A DNA stretch of 64,000 nt from Saprospiraceae bacterium (GTDB lineage Bacteria > Bacteroidota > Bacteroidia > Chitinophagales > Saprospiraceae): NCBI GenBank assembly GCA_016714895.1, contig JADKBV010000001.1, positions 1,116,001 to 1,180,000 of the forward strand, given 5' to 3'. Below are positions 26,362-34,165 of the stretch, one piece after another; position 1 is the stretch's first letter, and each line of letters starts with the position of its first letter. Under the pieces are notes generated by a model, which was not told the DNA's origin, searched no databases, and saw only the letters and a list, made by a program, of their open reading frames with translations. A program made the position numbers and the translations under genes.

Positions 26362-26510
26362 ATCATTTTGATTAAATCAGTTTGTTTATGGTTTGCAGTG
26401 TCGAAATAGAATAACCGATAACTTATTACTATCCAAACAAAACATCCACCACTTTTCTCTTTTTTCTCAAAATTTATATCTTTCATGGATGAAGCCCCAG
26501 AAGTCGACAT
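26358..26510 (-). CDS. Short upstream ORF overlapping the GHKL gene start (50 aa)
   Basis: From ATG 26510 (MSTSGASSMKDINFEKKEK) or ATG 26486 (MKDINFEKK). It ends ...KQTDLIKMI with TGA in an ATGA overlap with the GHKL start. A TACTTTTG box lies 20 bases upstream of ATG 26510. The stretch SGGCFVWIV ... DTANHKQTD resembles TGSCWIFCS ... DSAKNKQMN in the leader at 33205-33417, at DNA level too, but less clearly than the family A starts. Expression is inferred. Confidence 0.45.
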   Translation of the reverse strand: MSTSGASSMKDINFEKKEKSGGCFVWIVISYRLFYFDTANHKQTDLIKMI

Positions 26511-26529
26511 AATGTTTTGTCTGAATACA

Positions 26530-26537
26530 CAAAAGTA
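26530..26537 (-). promoter_or_regulatory. -7 box (TACTTTTG) for leader and GHKL gene
   Basis: Minus-strand TAnnTTTG match. Transcripts would start near 26524 and include the short upstream ORF. Confidence 0.6.
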
Positions 26538-26818
26538 AAGCATCAGGATGAATAAAAAAAATTATTATTAGATTTCTGTGAGAAATTGTAGTAAAAAAAG
26601 CTAAGAACAAACCAATCGAAACTTCTTCAGAGGGTGTCAACAATAACTTTGACCCGGTACTTTAGATTTGTGTAGCTAACAAAAAGGCACATTACTGGAG
26701 GTGGTGTGAATTTTATATTTTGGGCAAAGTGGATTTTTATGAATATTAAATTCCGGGTGGACTCAATAACATTTTGGCTATGAGATCGGACATCCCTGAT
26801 AGGGTAGCTGAGATATCA

Positions 26819-28030
26819 TCAGTCTATCTTTCTTTCATATTTAAGAGCTATTATCATCTTTGCCAGTGCTTCAGCTTGATTTTCTCCAAACGTAATCAAG
26901 TTGTTATATTTTCCGTCTCCATTAACACTAAATGCAACCATTCTTCCATTACATCGACATATTGCCATGTAAGGAGTAATATTTCCACCGGTTTTCTGCA
27001 TAGTTACTTCTGCATAACTATATTTCTCAACATCTTCTTCAGTGAGTTGATCATAACCTCTCCTATGAGCTACTATATGAGTATTCGTATCAATTTCAAT
27101 CATTTCAGGGATTAATTCATGTAATTCTTGTGCATTGAACGCTGAGCATATTTTATTTATTTCTGTTGTGTTTGGTTTCACTACTTGAAGTTCACCATCT
27201 CGATAGTATGCAAATAGGGATTCTTGAATAAATCCTAATTGCTTCATCTCAATTCCCGTTGTGAGTGAAACTGTTAGATCTCTTAGGCCTAATGAAATCC
27301 TTGTTTTATTCTGTTTTATTTGGTTGTGGAAAACTATCATCCCATCTTCATGAGCTGGAGATACAATAATCCCATAGACAGCTTGTTGTTTGGCTTTTTG
27401 TGCAGTTTCTTTTAATGTAAAATTAAATAATTCGCTTGCAGGTATATATTCATCTTCGTGGTTTTCCAGGAATTCGCAAATTGCATTACAAAATGGACTC
27501 CCATTTCCTTTAATTCCATCCGACACTTTTTCTTTCCTCCCTGAAGCGAGAATCCATCGTGAAGGTATTTCAGCTAATTTTTGAAAGAATTTACCTTCTG
27601 GTCCACTTCGTGATTGATGTAGAAGGGTTCCTGAAAAACAAGAGTCAGAAATAAGTAAGGTGTGTTTTGATTGTATTGCTTCAATTAATTCAATAACTGT
27701 TGAATTCGGAATATAATCACTAATTCTTTTTGTTGCATCAGAAGGAATCCAATAACCTTTTTCTGTAATTGAATGCATTTCTCCGTGACCAGCATAAAAG
27801 ATTATTAAAGTATCGTCATCGTTAATTTGGCCTGCAATTAGATTGAGACCTTCAATAATGTTATTTCTTGTTGCTTCTTTATCCACAATTGAATTTTCTA
27901 TTACTTCAAATCCATACTTGCTGACAAGAATTGATTTAAATCTTTCTGAGTCAATCTTAGCATTATTTAGATTTGTAAAATCGTCTTCTTGATATTCGTC
28001 AATCGCTATTGTATATAAATAATTACCCAT
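26819..28030 (-). CDS. Caspase-like cysteine protease (peptidase C14 type), 403 aa
   Basis: Start placed at ATG 28030 (MGNYLYTIAIDEYQ), the usual beginning of the caspase fold; the longer reading from 28108 adds residues that are the leader ORF read in another frame. Histidine and cysteine are present: H82 in IIFYAGHGE and C131 in LLISDSCFSG. The p10-like region follows (ASGRKEKVSDG, GNGSPFCNAICEFL). The last 150 residues form an unrecognised domain (LGLRDLTVSLTTGIEMKQLG ... YMAICRCNGRMVAFSVN). Bacterial caspase-like proteases often act as effectors in phage-triggered self-killing, and the context (GHKL-nuclease, GTPase operon) agrees. Stop and start overlap with the leader as TAATG, indicating coupled translation. 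Confidence 0.85.
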   Translation of the reverse strand: MGNYLYTIAIDEYQEDDFTNLNNAKIDSERFKSILVSKYGFEVIENSIVDKEATRNNIIEGLNLIAGQINDDDTLIIFYAGHGEMHSITEKGYWIPSDATKRISDYIPNSTVIELIEAIQSKHTLLISDSCFSGTLLHQSRSGPEGKFFQKLAEIPSRWILASGRKEKVSDGIKGNGSPFCNAICEFLENHEDEYIPASELFNFTLKETAQKAKQQAVYGIIVSPAHEDGMIVFHNQIKQNKTRISLGLRDLTVSLTTGIEMKQLGFIQESLFAYYRDGELQVVKPNTTEINKICSAFNAQELHELIPEMIEIDTNTHIVAHRRGYDQLTEEDVEKYSYAEVTMQKTGGNITPYMAICRCNGRMVAFSVNGDGKYNNLITFGENQAEALAKMIIALKYERKID

Positions 28031-28209
28031 TAATTCATAATTGACGTTAAACTGCTTATTTGTTTCAGAGACCTCCCCCACCCTTCCGGTTTTTCCCAAC
28101 TTACCCATCCCTTTTTATCTTTCACAAGCGATCCGATAGACCCAAAAAATATGTCTATCTCCCTTTCCAAAAAGAAAAAACCTGGTTTAAAAAAAGTGCT
28201 TCTATCCAT
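28030..28209 (-). CDS. Upstream leader ORF, family A copy 2 (59 aa)
   Basis: Reads MDRSTFFKPGFFFLEREI ... SLKQISSLTSIMN with 60 uninterrupted codons. Its TAA stop shares one base with the ATG of the caspase-like gene (TAATG), a classical re-initiation arrangement. Upstream, 21 bases before its ATG, is the TACATTTG box. The C-terminal QISSL resembles QISKL in copy 1. It is too short to be found by usual gene callers and may act as a leader rather than as a protein. Confidence 0.55.
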   Translation of the reverse strand: MDRSTFFKPGFFFLEREIDIFFGSIGSLVKDKKGWVSWEKPEGWGRSLKQISSLTSIMN

Positions 28210-28440
28210 ATTGCTACCTTATGATACAACAAATGTAAAAAAGATTTTTGAATGGTAGAGGAGATTGGGAAGAAATTGTGAGAAAAAGGTTAAAAATTTT
28301 CAGGAATCAAAACTTCTTTAAGCATTAATTTTTAAGCGGAACTGAACGCGGACACGTCAAAAGCCCTCCATGCTTTAGAGGCTTTACACTTAGCTCCGGT
28401 TTAAGGGTTTTGTTTATTCTATTTAATGATATTCCTTCGC
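28100..28440 (-). repeat. Long intergenic repeat with promoter, copy 2
   Basis: Counterpart of 23970-24300. Shared blocks include GAGAAAAAGGTTAAAAATTT, AACTTCTTTAAG, TTTTTAAGCGGAACTGA, GGTTTAAGGGTTTTGTTTAT and the promoter/leader core. It separates the caspase-GHKL genes from the GTPase operon. Confidence 0.85.
28230..28237 (-). promoter_or_regulatory. -7 box (TACATTTG) in repeat copy 2
   Basis: Identical in position and sequence to the boxes at 24094 and 33438. Confidence 0.65.
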
Positions 28441-28474
28441 CTTTCTTTTTTTTCTCATTGATCGTTTCATTTTT

Positions 28475-29008
28475 CTATTTTTTCCTCCAGTTCCAAGGTG
28501 CTGTCGGATTTGGTTCGCTCCAAATTCCTATTCGATTATTCCTAGCTTTTAGCTCCAATTCTGCATATTCTTCATTGTCAGAATATTTTTTGAAATGCCA
28601 AGCTAATCCATTGTCCACTAATTCCTTGTTTACATTTACACCATTTTGCAGAATTATTTCAGCAATTAATCTTTTATTTCTATCGTATTTGTTTTTATGA
28701 TTTAGTTGAACGAACTGTCCAAAACATAAATCAAATGCAAGTTGTTTTGCCTTTGTTCCAAAAGGTTGCTTCTTTTCTGGGCAGTCAATATGTCCTAATC
28801 TTATGTCTTGTTCTTTGCCATCAATTAAAACAACAAATGTGTCACCATCTTTTATACCAACAACCTTATAACTATCTGTTTCAGAATTTAATTCAGTATT
28901 CAATATTTCTTCTGTACTTACATCTTTATACCGCTTGAAATCTTTACTTTCAGGGTGGTTACAACCGAATAGACAAAGTAAAATAAATATGTAATGTAGT
29001 TTTATCAT
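28475..29008 (-). CDS. Thermonuclease-family lipoprotein (SNase-like), 177 aa
   Basis: A lipoprotein signal (MIKLHYIFILLCLFGC) is followed by a staphylococcal-nuclease domain: VVGIKDGDTFVVLIDGKEQ, IRLGHIDCPEKKQPFG, YDRNKRLIAEIIL, and LVDNGLAWHFKKYS. Of the nuclease triad (Arg-Glu-Arg in the archetype), the IRLxHID and YDRxxRxxAEI positions are present, so activity on DNA or RNA outside the cytoplasm is plausible. Its ATG overlaps the end of the broken protease gene by 4 bases. It is the last gene of a five-gene operon. Confidence 0.85.
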   Translation of the reverse strand: MIKLHYIFILLCLFGCNHPESKDFKRYKDVSTEEILNTELNSETDSYKVVGIKDGDTFVVLIDGKEQDIRLGHIDCPEKKQPFGTKAKQLAFDLCFGQFVQLNHKNKYDRNKRLIAEIILQNGVNVNKELVDNGLAWHFKKYSDNEEYAELELKARNNRIGIWSEPNPTAPWNWRKK

Positions 29009-29558
29009 TTAAAAATTATTTCTCCATTTAAATTGGCAATTTCAATACTTACATTTCTATCAAATACTGTTTGACCAAACAAAACTGGTATGTTTACATT
29101 GTCAATAACTAATGTTTCAATATTTTCTAAAATCATATCGTCAATTTTTACTTCACACATATTAACTTTACTCCGAAATATTTCTGTTGCATCTTGGAAA
29201 TATTCAACATTAAGATGTCTTCTTTTTACAAAGTACCTTGTTTGTATAAAACGGTGGCTTCTGCTGGCGAAATACAAATACTACTTGCTCCAATGTCAAA
29301 AATAAAGCGAAGTCCAATTCCATTAATTTCTATCCAAGTACAGAGAAATACAATTTGAAGTTCCATTTTCAATATGTTTCGATTTATTACTATGCTAATA
29401 TTTTGAGCCTCTGCTTGTATTGCATTTACGATGATTTCGTCATTTGGCGAATTATATTCCTTTTTACTTCCTTGATTTCGTTCATACTTCTTAACTTCTG
29501 GGTGAATACAACTCAAAAGGCTTCCAGAAATATTTAGTACAATCAGTTGTCTATTCAT
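29005..29558 (-). pseudogene. Retropepsin-like aspartic protease, frameshifted
   Basis: The first frame (29226-29558) holds GIGLRFIFDIGASSICISPA, the D-x-GAS active-site type motif (DIGAS in place of the usual DTGAS). It stops after LYKQGTL. The second frame (to 29005) continues with DATEIFRSKVNMCEVKIDDM, LENIETLVIDN and IPVLFGQTVFDR, which is the expected second half of a clan AA protease. The change of frame is near 29225-29245. It sits 2 bases after the GAP1-like gene and overlaps the nuclease by 4 bases, so it was once part of the operon. The early hydrophobic N-terminus (LIVLNISGSLLSC) suggests a lipoprotein. Confidence 0.75.
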
Positions 29559-29560
29559 AA

Positions 29561-31138
29561 TTATTTCTTGTAAGATGGGATTTGTCTTAAAGTATCTTTA
29601 GAGAAGTAGTATATTCCTTCTTTCTCTTCAAAACATTGTTTATTAAGTTCCAAAAGATGTTTAGAATAGATTTCTTCTTGACCAGAATAGATTCTACTTA
29701 TTTCAGTTGGATTATTATTAAAAATCACGTTTACAACGTCATCTAAATTCATATTTGTCTTTAGATTTTTAGCTACAATTCTATAATCATTTTTATTCAG
29801 TACTGAATTTGAAACTGGATTTAAATCTGTAATTTTTATTGCTTCAACAGGTTTCTGTTCTTGTTCTTGATTTATAATTACTTCTGTTATATTTTCTTTA
29901 TTAGATTTAAAAAAAAAGAAGTAAACCCAAGTAAAAATTAATAAAAATGCTAAAACAAAAGTTGCAACTTTATAAATGTTGATTTTATAAACTTTGTCGG
30001 ATGCTTCTTCTCTTTCTTCTCTTCTTCTATGACCACTTCTATGCTCAAAGTCTTGAATTTGGTGTTCAGTATGTAAATTTCCTTTTGGTTTTGGTTTTGG
30101 AATTGTAGTTGTAGTTTTATAATTTGGTCTTTTTAGGTCGCTTATTCCATTGTTAAAAAGGATTTTGTTGCTATTATGAATTTGTTTTACTTCCTCTAAT
30201 TTTCCATTATTGTGTCTTAATTGATTAATTAAATTCTTGGTTTTATTTAAAAAGTCATCATAGAATTGTCCAATTTTATTGATATCCTCTCTAGACTCTT
30301 TCAGATTTCTTTCATTTTCAAGATGAGTTTTTTCGCTTTGCTCAATTTGACTTTTAAACTCTTGAATTGTTCTATTTTTATCATCATTTATTCTTTGAAC
30401 TTCTCTTTCAAATTCTGAAATTGATTGTTCTCTTTTACGTTTTCTCTCTTCGATTAAATTATTTGTTTCTCTATCAAAATCTTTTTTTTCACCTACATTT
30501 TGTATCAATTTAAAGATTCCTTTTTGATGAACAAATTCAGCGACTTCTTGATTGTCTGTAAAATAAACTGTGTCATAAACATTTAACAAATCAATAGATT
30601 TTTCAAAAAATTGATTTAGATTATTGTCGTTTATATTACAAAATACAACCAAGTAGTTATCTGTGTTTTGTCTGAAATTTAGATTTTCAATTTCACGCAA
30701 GTGAAATTCAATTTTATCAAAATCTTTAGGCTTAACAACAGAAAACCTATCTGAATGATTTACGGAAATTGTATCGTTCGATACATTTTTATTTACCAAT
30801 TGGTTATGGAACTCATTCAATTGTGCTATTGTAATGTGTTCTTTTGCAATTTTATTCGTGTATAAAATGCTCGATCCAATAAAAGTACCTGACCTGTCTG
30901 AATTTTGTTCCCGAGCATATGAATAGATAGAATAAGCAATCGTATTTAAACCATTTACATATTCTTTTCTGATAGAATAAACTTTGCTATTAGGAAATAG
31001 CTTTATAGCATTTGAATTTAAATCAAAGGTTTTAACCGTACTTACAATATTTATGTCATTCGTAAACAAAAATGATTGTTTAAATCCATTTGGATTTCCA
31101 AATGTTCCAAAAGCAGATATGAAATAATCTTTGTTCAT
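29561..31138 (-). CDS. GAP1-like, coiled-coil, membrane-anchored protein, 525 aa
   Basis: Residues 1-215 form a mixed alpha/beta domain with KVYSIRKEYVNGLNTIAYSI and AREQNSDRSGTFIGSSILYT. This resembles the N-terminal domains of GTPase-associated (GAP1-type) proteins known from comparative studies of bacterial conflict systems. Residues about 218-290 are a charged coiled coil, a basic/proline linker follows (TTTTIPKPKPKGN), and one transmembrane helix lies at 388-410 (VATFVLAFLLIFTWVYFFFF), with a short C-terminal domain after it. Its start overlaps the GTPase stop by ATGA, so the two are coupled and probably interact. The family assignment is by pattern only; the domain may be something else. 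Confidence 0.6.
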   Translation of the reverse strand: MNKDYFISAFGTFGNPNGFKQSFLFTNDINIVSTVKTFDLNSNAIKLFPNSKVYSIRKEYVNGLNTIAYSIYSYAREQNSDRSGTFIGSSILYTNKIAKEHITIAQLNEFHNQLVNKNVSNDTISVNHSDRFSVVKPKDFDKIEFHLREIENLNFRQNTDNYLVVFCNINDNNLNQFFEKSIDLLNVYDTVYFTDNQEVAEFVHQKGIFKLIQNVGEKKDFDRETNNLIEERKRKREQSISEFEREVQRINDDKNRTIQEFKSQIEQSEKTHLENERNLKESREDINKIGQFYDDFLNKTKNLINQLRHNNGKLEEVKQIHNSNKILFNNGISDLKRPNYKTTTTIPKPKPKGNLHTEHQIQDFEHRSGHRRREEREEASDKVYKINIYKVATFVLAFLLIFTWVYFFFFKSNKENITEVIINQEQEQKPVEAIKITDLNPVSNSVLNKNDYRIVAKNLKTNMNLDDVVNVIFNNNPTEISRIYSGQEEIYSKHLLELNKQCFEEKEGIYYFSKDTLRQIPSYKK

Positions 31139-32067
31139 AAATTTGTAAAACTAAATTTTATTCTTTCCCAAAATGTTCCTTCATAGTCCAACGGATAACC
31201 AGTAATACTTTCATATAACCAATTTGATAAAACTCCGGCTGTATCGAGATTTAAAAGAGTGATTTTTTGCTTTCCGTCTCTACTTTCAACATTTCCTATT
31301 GTGTAGAATGTTTTACTTAATTCGTTAGCATCAAACCTTTGACTAGTTCTTCTTAAATTGTTTGTAATAAAATTATCTAACTCTTCGGGGCTTTCTACAT
31401 CCATTCTGCCTGATAAATCCCATTTAGAAATTACTAAAATGATATTTACAGGTCGCAAATTCTTTCCTTTTCTTTCAAGTTCATCAAGAAATTCATTTAT
31501 TAATGTATCGTCTTGATCTGCTGTATCATAACTTGTAACGATGATAAAAGTTAATGGCACGTTTGAACTTAGATATTTTGAAATATGACTTTGAAAATTT
31601 CCACCTCTTCTAATTGCTCTCAAGTCTTCACCAGATGCTTCTAAAAAAGTCAAGTTTATTTGTGGAACTTTTTTTGATTTGTTATTTGGTTCAAAAACTA
31701 AATCTATTTCAAGTACTTTTCCAACAGTTGTTCTTTCTGGTAAATATCCCTGTCTGATGTTTTCATAAAAGTCGTACAAAAGTGTTTGAACTTCTTGAGA
31801 GTTTGGCGTTCCAATGATTGGTCGTAAAACGCCAACTTGTGAACTTAAGTGGTATAATAAAGATGAAAGTATAACTGATTTACCCGATTGTGGATTTCCA
31901 AAAAAGAAAACAAAATTACTGTCTCTGTTTTTTATTTCATTAGTTGCAGTTTTTGAAAGTGGAACAGAGCTTCTTTGGTTTTCTTCGTTGGTATCTATTG
32001 ACAATGGTTTTAAAGTTTCAGAGTCATCAAGAGACAAGGGCTTTAATTCTTCATTTTCGTTGCTCAT
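31135..32067 (-). CDS. P-loop GTPase, 310 aa
   Basis: Walker A is GNPQSGKS at 57-64, a switch/G3-like block is LTFLEASGEDLR (about 140-150), and the base-specificity motif is SKWD at 214-217 (NKxD variant), giving a TRAFAC-type GTPase. The N-terminus carries a two-fold acidic repeat (LKPLSLDD, LKPLSIDT) that could bind a partner. No membrane segment is seen. It lies between a four-helix membrane protein (10 bases upstream) and the GAP1-like protein (4-base overlap), the typical arrangement of GTPase-centred conflict modules. Its nucleotide preference and trigger are unknown. Confidence 0.75.
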   Translation of the reverse strand: MSNENEELKPLSLDDSETLKPLSIDTNEENQRSSVPLSKTATNEIKNRDSNFVFFFGNPQSGKSVILSSLLYHLSSQVGVLRPIIGTPNSQEVQTLLYDFYENIRQGYLPERTTVGKVLEIDLVFEPNNKSKKVPQINLTFLEASGEDLRAIRRGGNFQSHISKYLSSNVPLTFIIVTSYDTADQDDTLINEFLDELERKGKNLRPVNIILVISKWDLSGRMDVESPEELDNFITNNLRRTSQRFDANELSKTFYTIGNVESRDGKQKITLLNLDTAGVLSNWLYESITGYPLDYEGTFWERIKFSFTNL

Positions 32068-32077
32068 ATTTGTAAAA

Positions 32078-33100
32078 TTATTTTGTAATTAATGTTTTAC
32101 CAACTCTTTTTGTACCAATTACACTACCTGCATTTCCATTTCGTGGGTCTGTTGGCATCAATAAGATGATAATTAAAATCCCAAAATCTAGCAATACACA
32201 ACCTGCCAAAACTACAAAAGCAAACATTCCAAAGTTTTTAATAGCGTGGTCAAAGGCATAACCTATTTTTCCAACTTCTTGTGTTTTTGATAGGCTAGGC
32301 GTGAACTTAAATTTATCATCACCCAAAATCGTGTGAGCACGATTTCCAAGCTTGTTGTACTCGGTCAAAGATTTATCAATTTGACCTTGTGCCATATCGT
32401 CAATTTCATTTTGAGAGCGCAGTAAAAGACTTTGTATCTCTTTATTCCACTTTAGAACCGCATTATTAATGTCAGTTTTTATTCCTCTTTCTTCTGGTGA
32501 AAGATCGGAAATCATATTATCAATTTGATTTCCCATTCTAGCTGCTAAATCCTCATAATCATTTCCAACTGGAGCTAATAGATCAACTTTTTGACCAGTA
32601 AGTTTTTCTATATCTCTTATTAACGCTTGAGCTCTAGTACCAATCCCTTTATTACCAGGGTCTTTAATTTGCTCCATTAATTGCTTTTTTTTAATCTCAA
32701 TATTTTGCGTTGTTTCTTTGTTGTATTTGTAGCTCAGCTTAGACAGAACATCTGTTTCAAGGTCATTAAATTTTTCATTAATGTCTCTCAATTCAGTTGT
32801 ATAAATGTCGGTTCTCATAAACCTTGTATATAAGGCATTGAAATTTGCCACAAAGCAAAAAGCGGCAAAAAAGAAATATATCCAACTTAAACCAGTTGCA
32901 GAACCGCCTCTTAATTTTACAAGTCGAATTTGCCAGAGTAAAAAGAGCAAAATTAAGGACAGCACTAAAGCTATTATGACTGAACTTCCTCCAAAAATTT
33001 GGTCTAAACCTAACCAAGTTTGGTAAAAGCTGACACTAATAAGTAGCACAGCAAGGAATGCCAAAAATAGGTCCGTTACTGTAAATAATTGTTTCTTCAT
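32078..33100 (-). CDS. Four-helix membrane protein with large coiled domain, 340 aa
   Basis: Three transmembrane helices in the first 95 residues (FLAFLAVLLISVSFYQTWL; VIIALVLSLILLFLLW; WIYFFFAAFCFVANFNA) are followed by a 190-residue helical domain (ELRDINEKFNDLETDVLSKL ... LRSQNEIDDMAQGQID) and a fourth helix near residue 300 (FAFVVLAGCVLLDFGILII). It is the first gene of the GTPase operon and is preceded by the family A leader ORF, here 104 bases away from its start. A role as sensor or pore in the membrane is inferred from layout. No family is recognised. Confidence 0.75.
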   Translation of the reverse strand: MKKQLFTVTDLFLAFLAVLLISVSFYQTWLGLDQIFGGSSVIIALVLSLILLFLLWQIRLVKLRGGSATGLSWIYFFFAAFCFVANFNALYTRFMRTDIYTTELRDINEKFNDLETDVLSKLSYKYNKETTQNIEIKKKQLMEQIKDPGNKGIGTRAQALIRDIEKLTGQKVDLLAPVGNDYEDLAARMGNQIDNMISDLSPEERGIKTDINNAVLKWNKEIQSLLLRSQNEIDDMAQGQIDKSLTEYNKLGNRAHTILGDDKFKFTPSLSKTQEVGKIGYAFDHAIKNFGMFAFVVLAGCVLLDFGILIIILLMPTDPRNGNAGSVIGTKRVGKTLITK

Positions 33101-33204
33101 TTTTCTGTATTTATTTAATTGTTAATTGTTTTGCGGTTTCAAATTTCTGAATTTCTGTGTCATAATTAACCAATGTCCTTTTTTAACTTGTTGGTTTCAA
33201 AATC

Positions 33205-33417
33205 TTATTCTACATTCATCTGTTTGTTTTTTGCACTGTCGTTTTTTAGGGGAGGAATAACGTTATTAATAAACGAACAAAAAATCCAGCAACTTCCGGT
33301 TTTTCCGGATATTAAAAAACCCTTCGGTACAGGAATACGATAAGTAAACCTACAAAAAATCGGGATCTCCTTTTCCAAAAAGAAAAAAACTGGTTCAAAA
33401 AAAGCGTTTCTGTCCAT
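33205..33417 (-). CDS. Upstream leader ORF, family A copy 3 (70 aa)
   Basis: Begins MDRNAFFEPVFFFLEKEI, contains RFTYRIPVP, TGSCWIFCSFINN and NDSAKNKQMNVE. It has the same promoter box and the same start as copies 1 and 2. Unlike them it does not reach the next gene; 104 bases lie between. It is either an independent small peptide or a leader whose coupling was lost. Confidence 0.5.
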   Translation of the reverse strand: MDRNAFFEPVFFFLEKEIPIFCRFTYRIPVPKGFLISGKTGSCWIFCSFINNVIPPLKNDSAKNKQMNVE

Positions 33418-33480
33418 ATTGCTACCTTATGATACAACAAATGTAAAAAAGATTTTTGAATGGTGGAGGAGTTTTGTAAA
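33325..33480 (-). repeat. Long intergenic repeat with promoter, copy 3 (core only)
   Basis: Shares GGTACAGGAATACGATAAG with copy 1 and the promoter/leader core with both others. Similarity ends after GGAGGAGTTTTGT at 33477, so the distal half present in copies 1 and 2 is missing. It marks the right edge of the defence-like block. Confidence 0.85.
33438..33445 (-). promoter_or_regulatory. -7 box (TACATTTG) in repeat copy 3
   Basis: Would drive the leader and the GTPase operon. Confidence 0.65.
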
Positions 33481-33499
33481 TATTTTTTTTTGTGACGAT

Positions 33500-33980
33500 T
33501 TGGGGAGTTGGTAAAATTGTTGAGTTGTTATATTTGTTGGATTTGTTTGAATTGTTGGATTTGTCGATTTGTGTCGAAGCGGCGCTGGAAGGTCGGGAAT
33601 TATCAAGGGTGGAACCATCTCAACTTAAATCTTAATCTCAACCTCATTTTTTGTTTGATTTGGGGCTTTGCGGACGAAGTGATGAGTTGGTTATTTGATA
33701 AGCTGGGTCGAAGCGGCTCAAAAGGGTAGGCCGCAGTGGCCATCTTCGTCAGAATCACGGATTTTATAGATTACACCGATTCCACGGATTTTGATTTGTG
33801 CATTATTTAATCCGTGTCATCCGTTCATTCGTTTCATCTGTGATTCAGACATTTTCCTGATCTGTTACTTTTGTTGATTGTTGAACTGCTTTGTTGTTGA
33901 GTTGGGGGTTTGGGTCGATGGACGGAATTTGGGTTAGGTATTTTAGTAGGACACCAGTTGCAAACTGGCGCCAGCAAAGG
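33500..33980. repeat. Repeat-rich intergenic stretch
   Basis: Low-complexity TTGTTGGATTTGTTTGAATT runs, a GTCGAAGCGGCGC element (near 33570 and 33705), a CAATCTCAACCTCA-like run (33600-33650), and from 33690 a roughly 290-base repeat found again at 41130-41425 (CAGAATCACGGATTTTAT ... TTCAGACATTTTCCTGATCT ... AGTTGCAAACTGGCGCC). No gene. Confidence 0.7.
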
Positions 33981-33985
33981 AGATA

Positions 33986-34165
33986 TTACACCGATTGTTG
34001 AGCAGCCGGCTTTTTATTACCATGTTTGATTTTACGTTTATTCAAATACTCCTTAAGTTCTTTAAAACTCATTCCTTCAGTTTCTTTTGCTATTTTTTCT
34101 TTTTCAGCCCTAAAGAATTTTACCGTATCAAAGGATTTTTCTATTCTTTCATTTACTTTACTCAT
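33986..34165 (-). CDS. Small partner of the PIN toxin, 59 aa (antitoxin candidate)
   Basis: A 59-codon ORF (MSKVNERIEKSFDTVKFFRA ... SFKELKEYLNKRKIKH) whose ATG lies inside the last codons of the PIN gene (GATGAGTAA), in another frame. It is charged and helical, with a basic C-terminus. Size and coupling fit an antitoxin encoded after its toxin, the reverse of the usual order. No standard antitoxin DNA-binding motif is recognised. Confidence 0.6.
   Translation of the reverse strand: MSKVNERIEKSFDTVKFFRAEKEKIAKETEGMSFKELKEYLNKRKIKHGNKKPAAQQSV

Noticed and set aside
26544..26818. Gene or known element between caspase and GHKL genes
   Set aside because: Only AT-rich sequence with a GTGTCAACAATAACTTTGAC stretch; nothing recognisable apart from the GHKL promoter.
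28031..28108. Upstream start of the caspase-like gene at 28108
   Set aside because: The extra 26 residues are the leader ORF region in another frame; the fold starts at ATG 28030.
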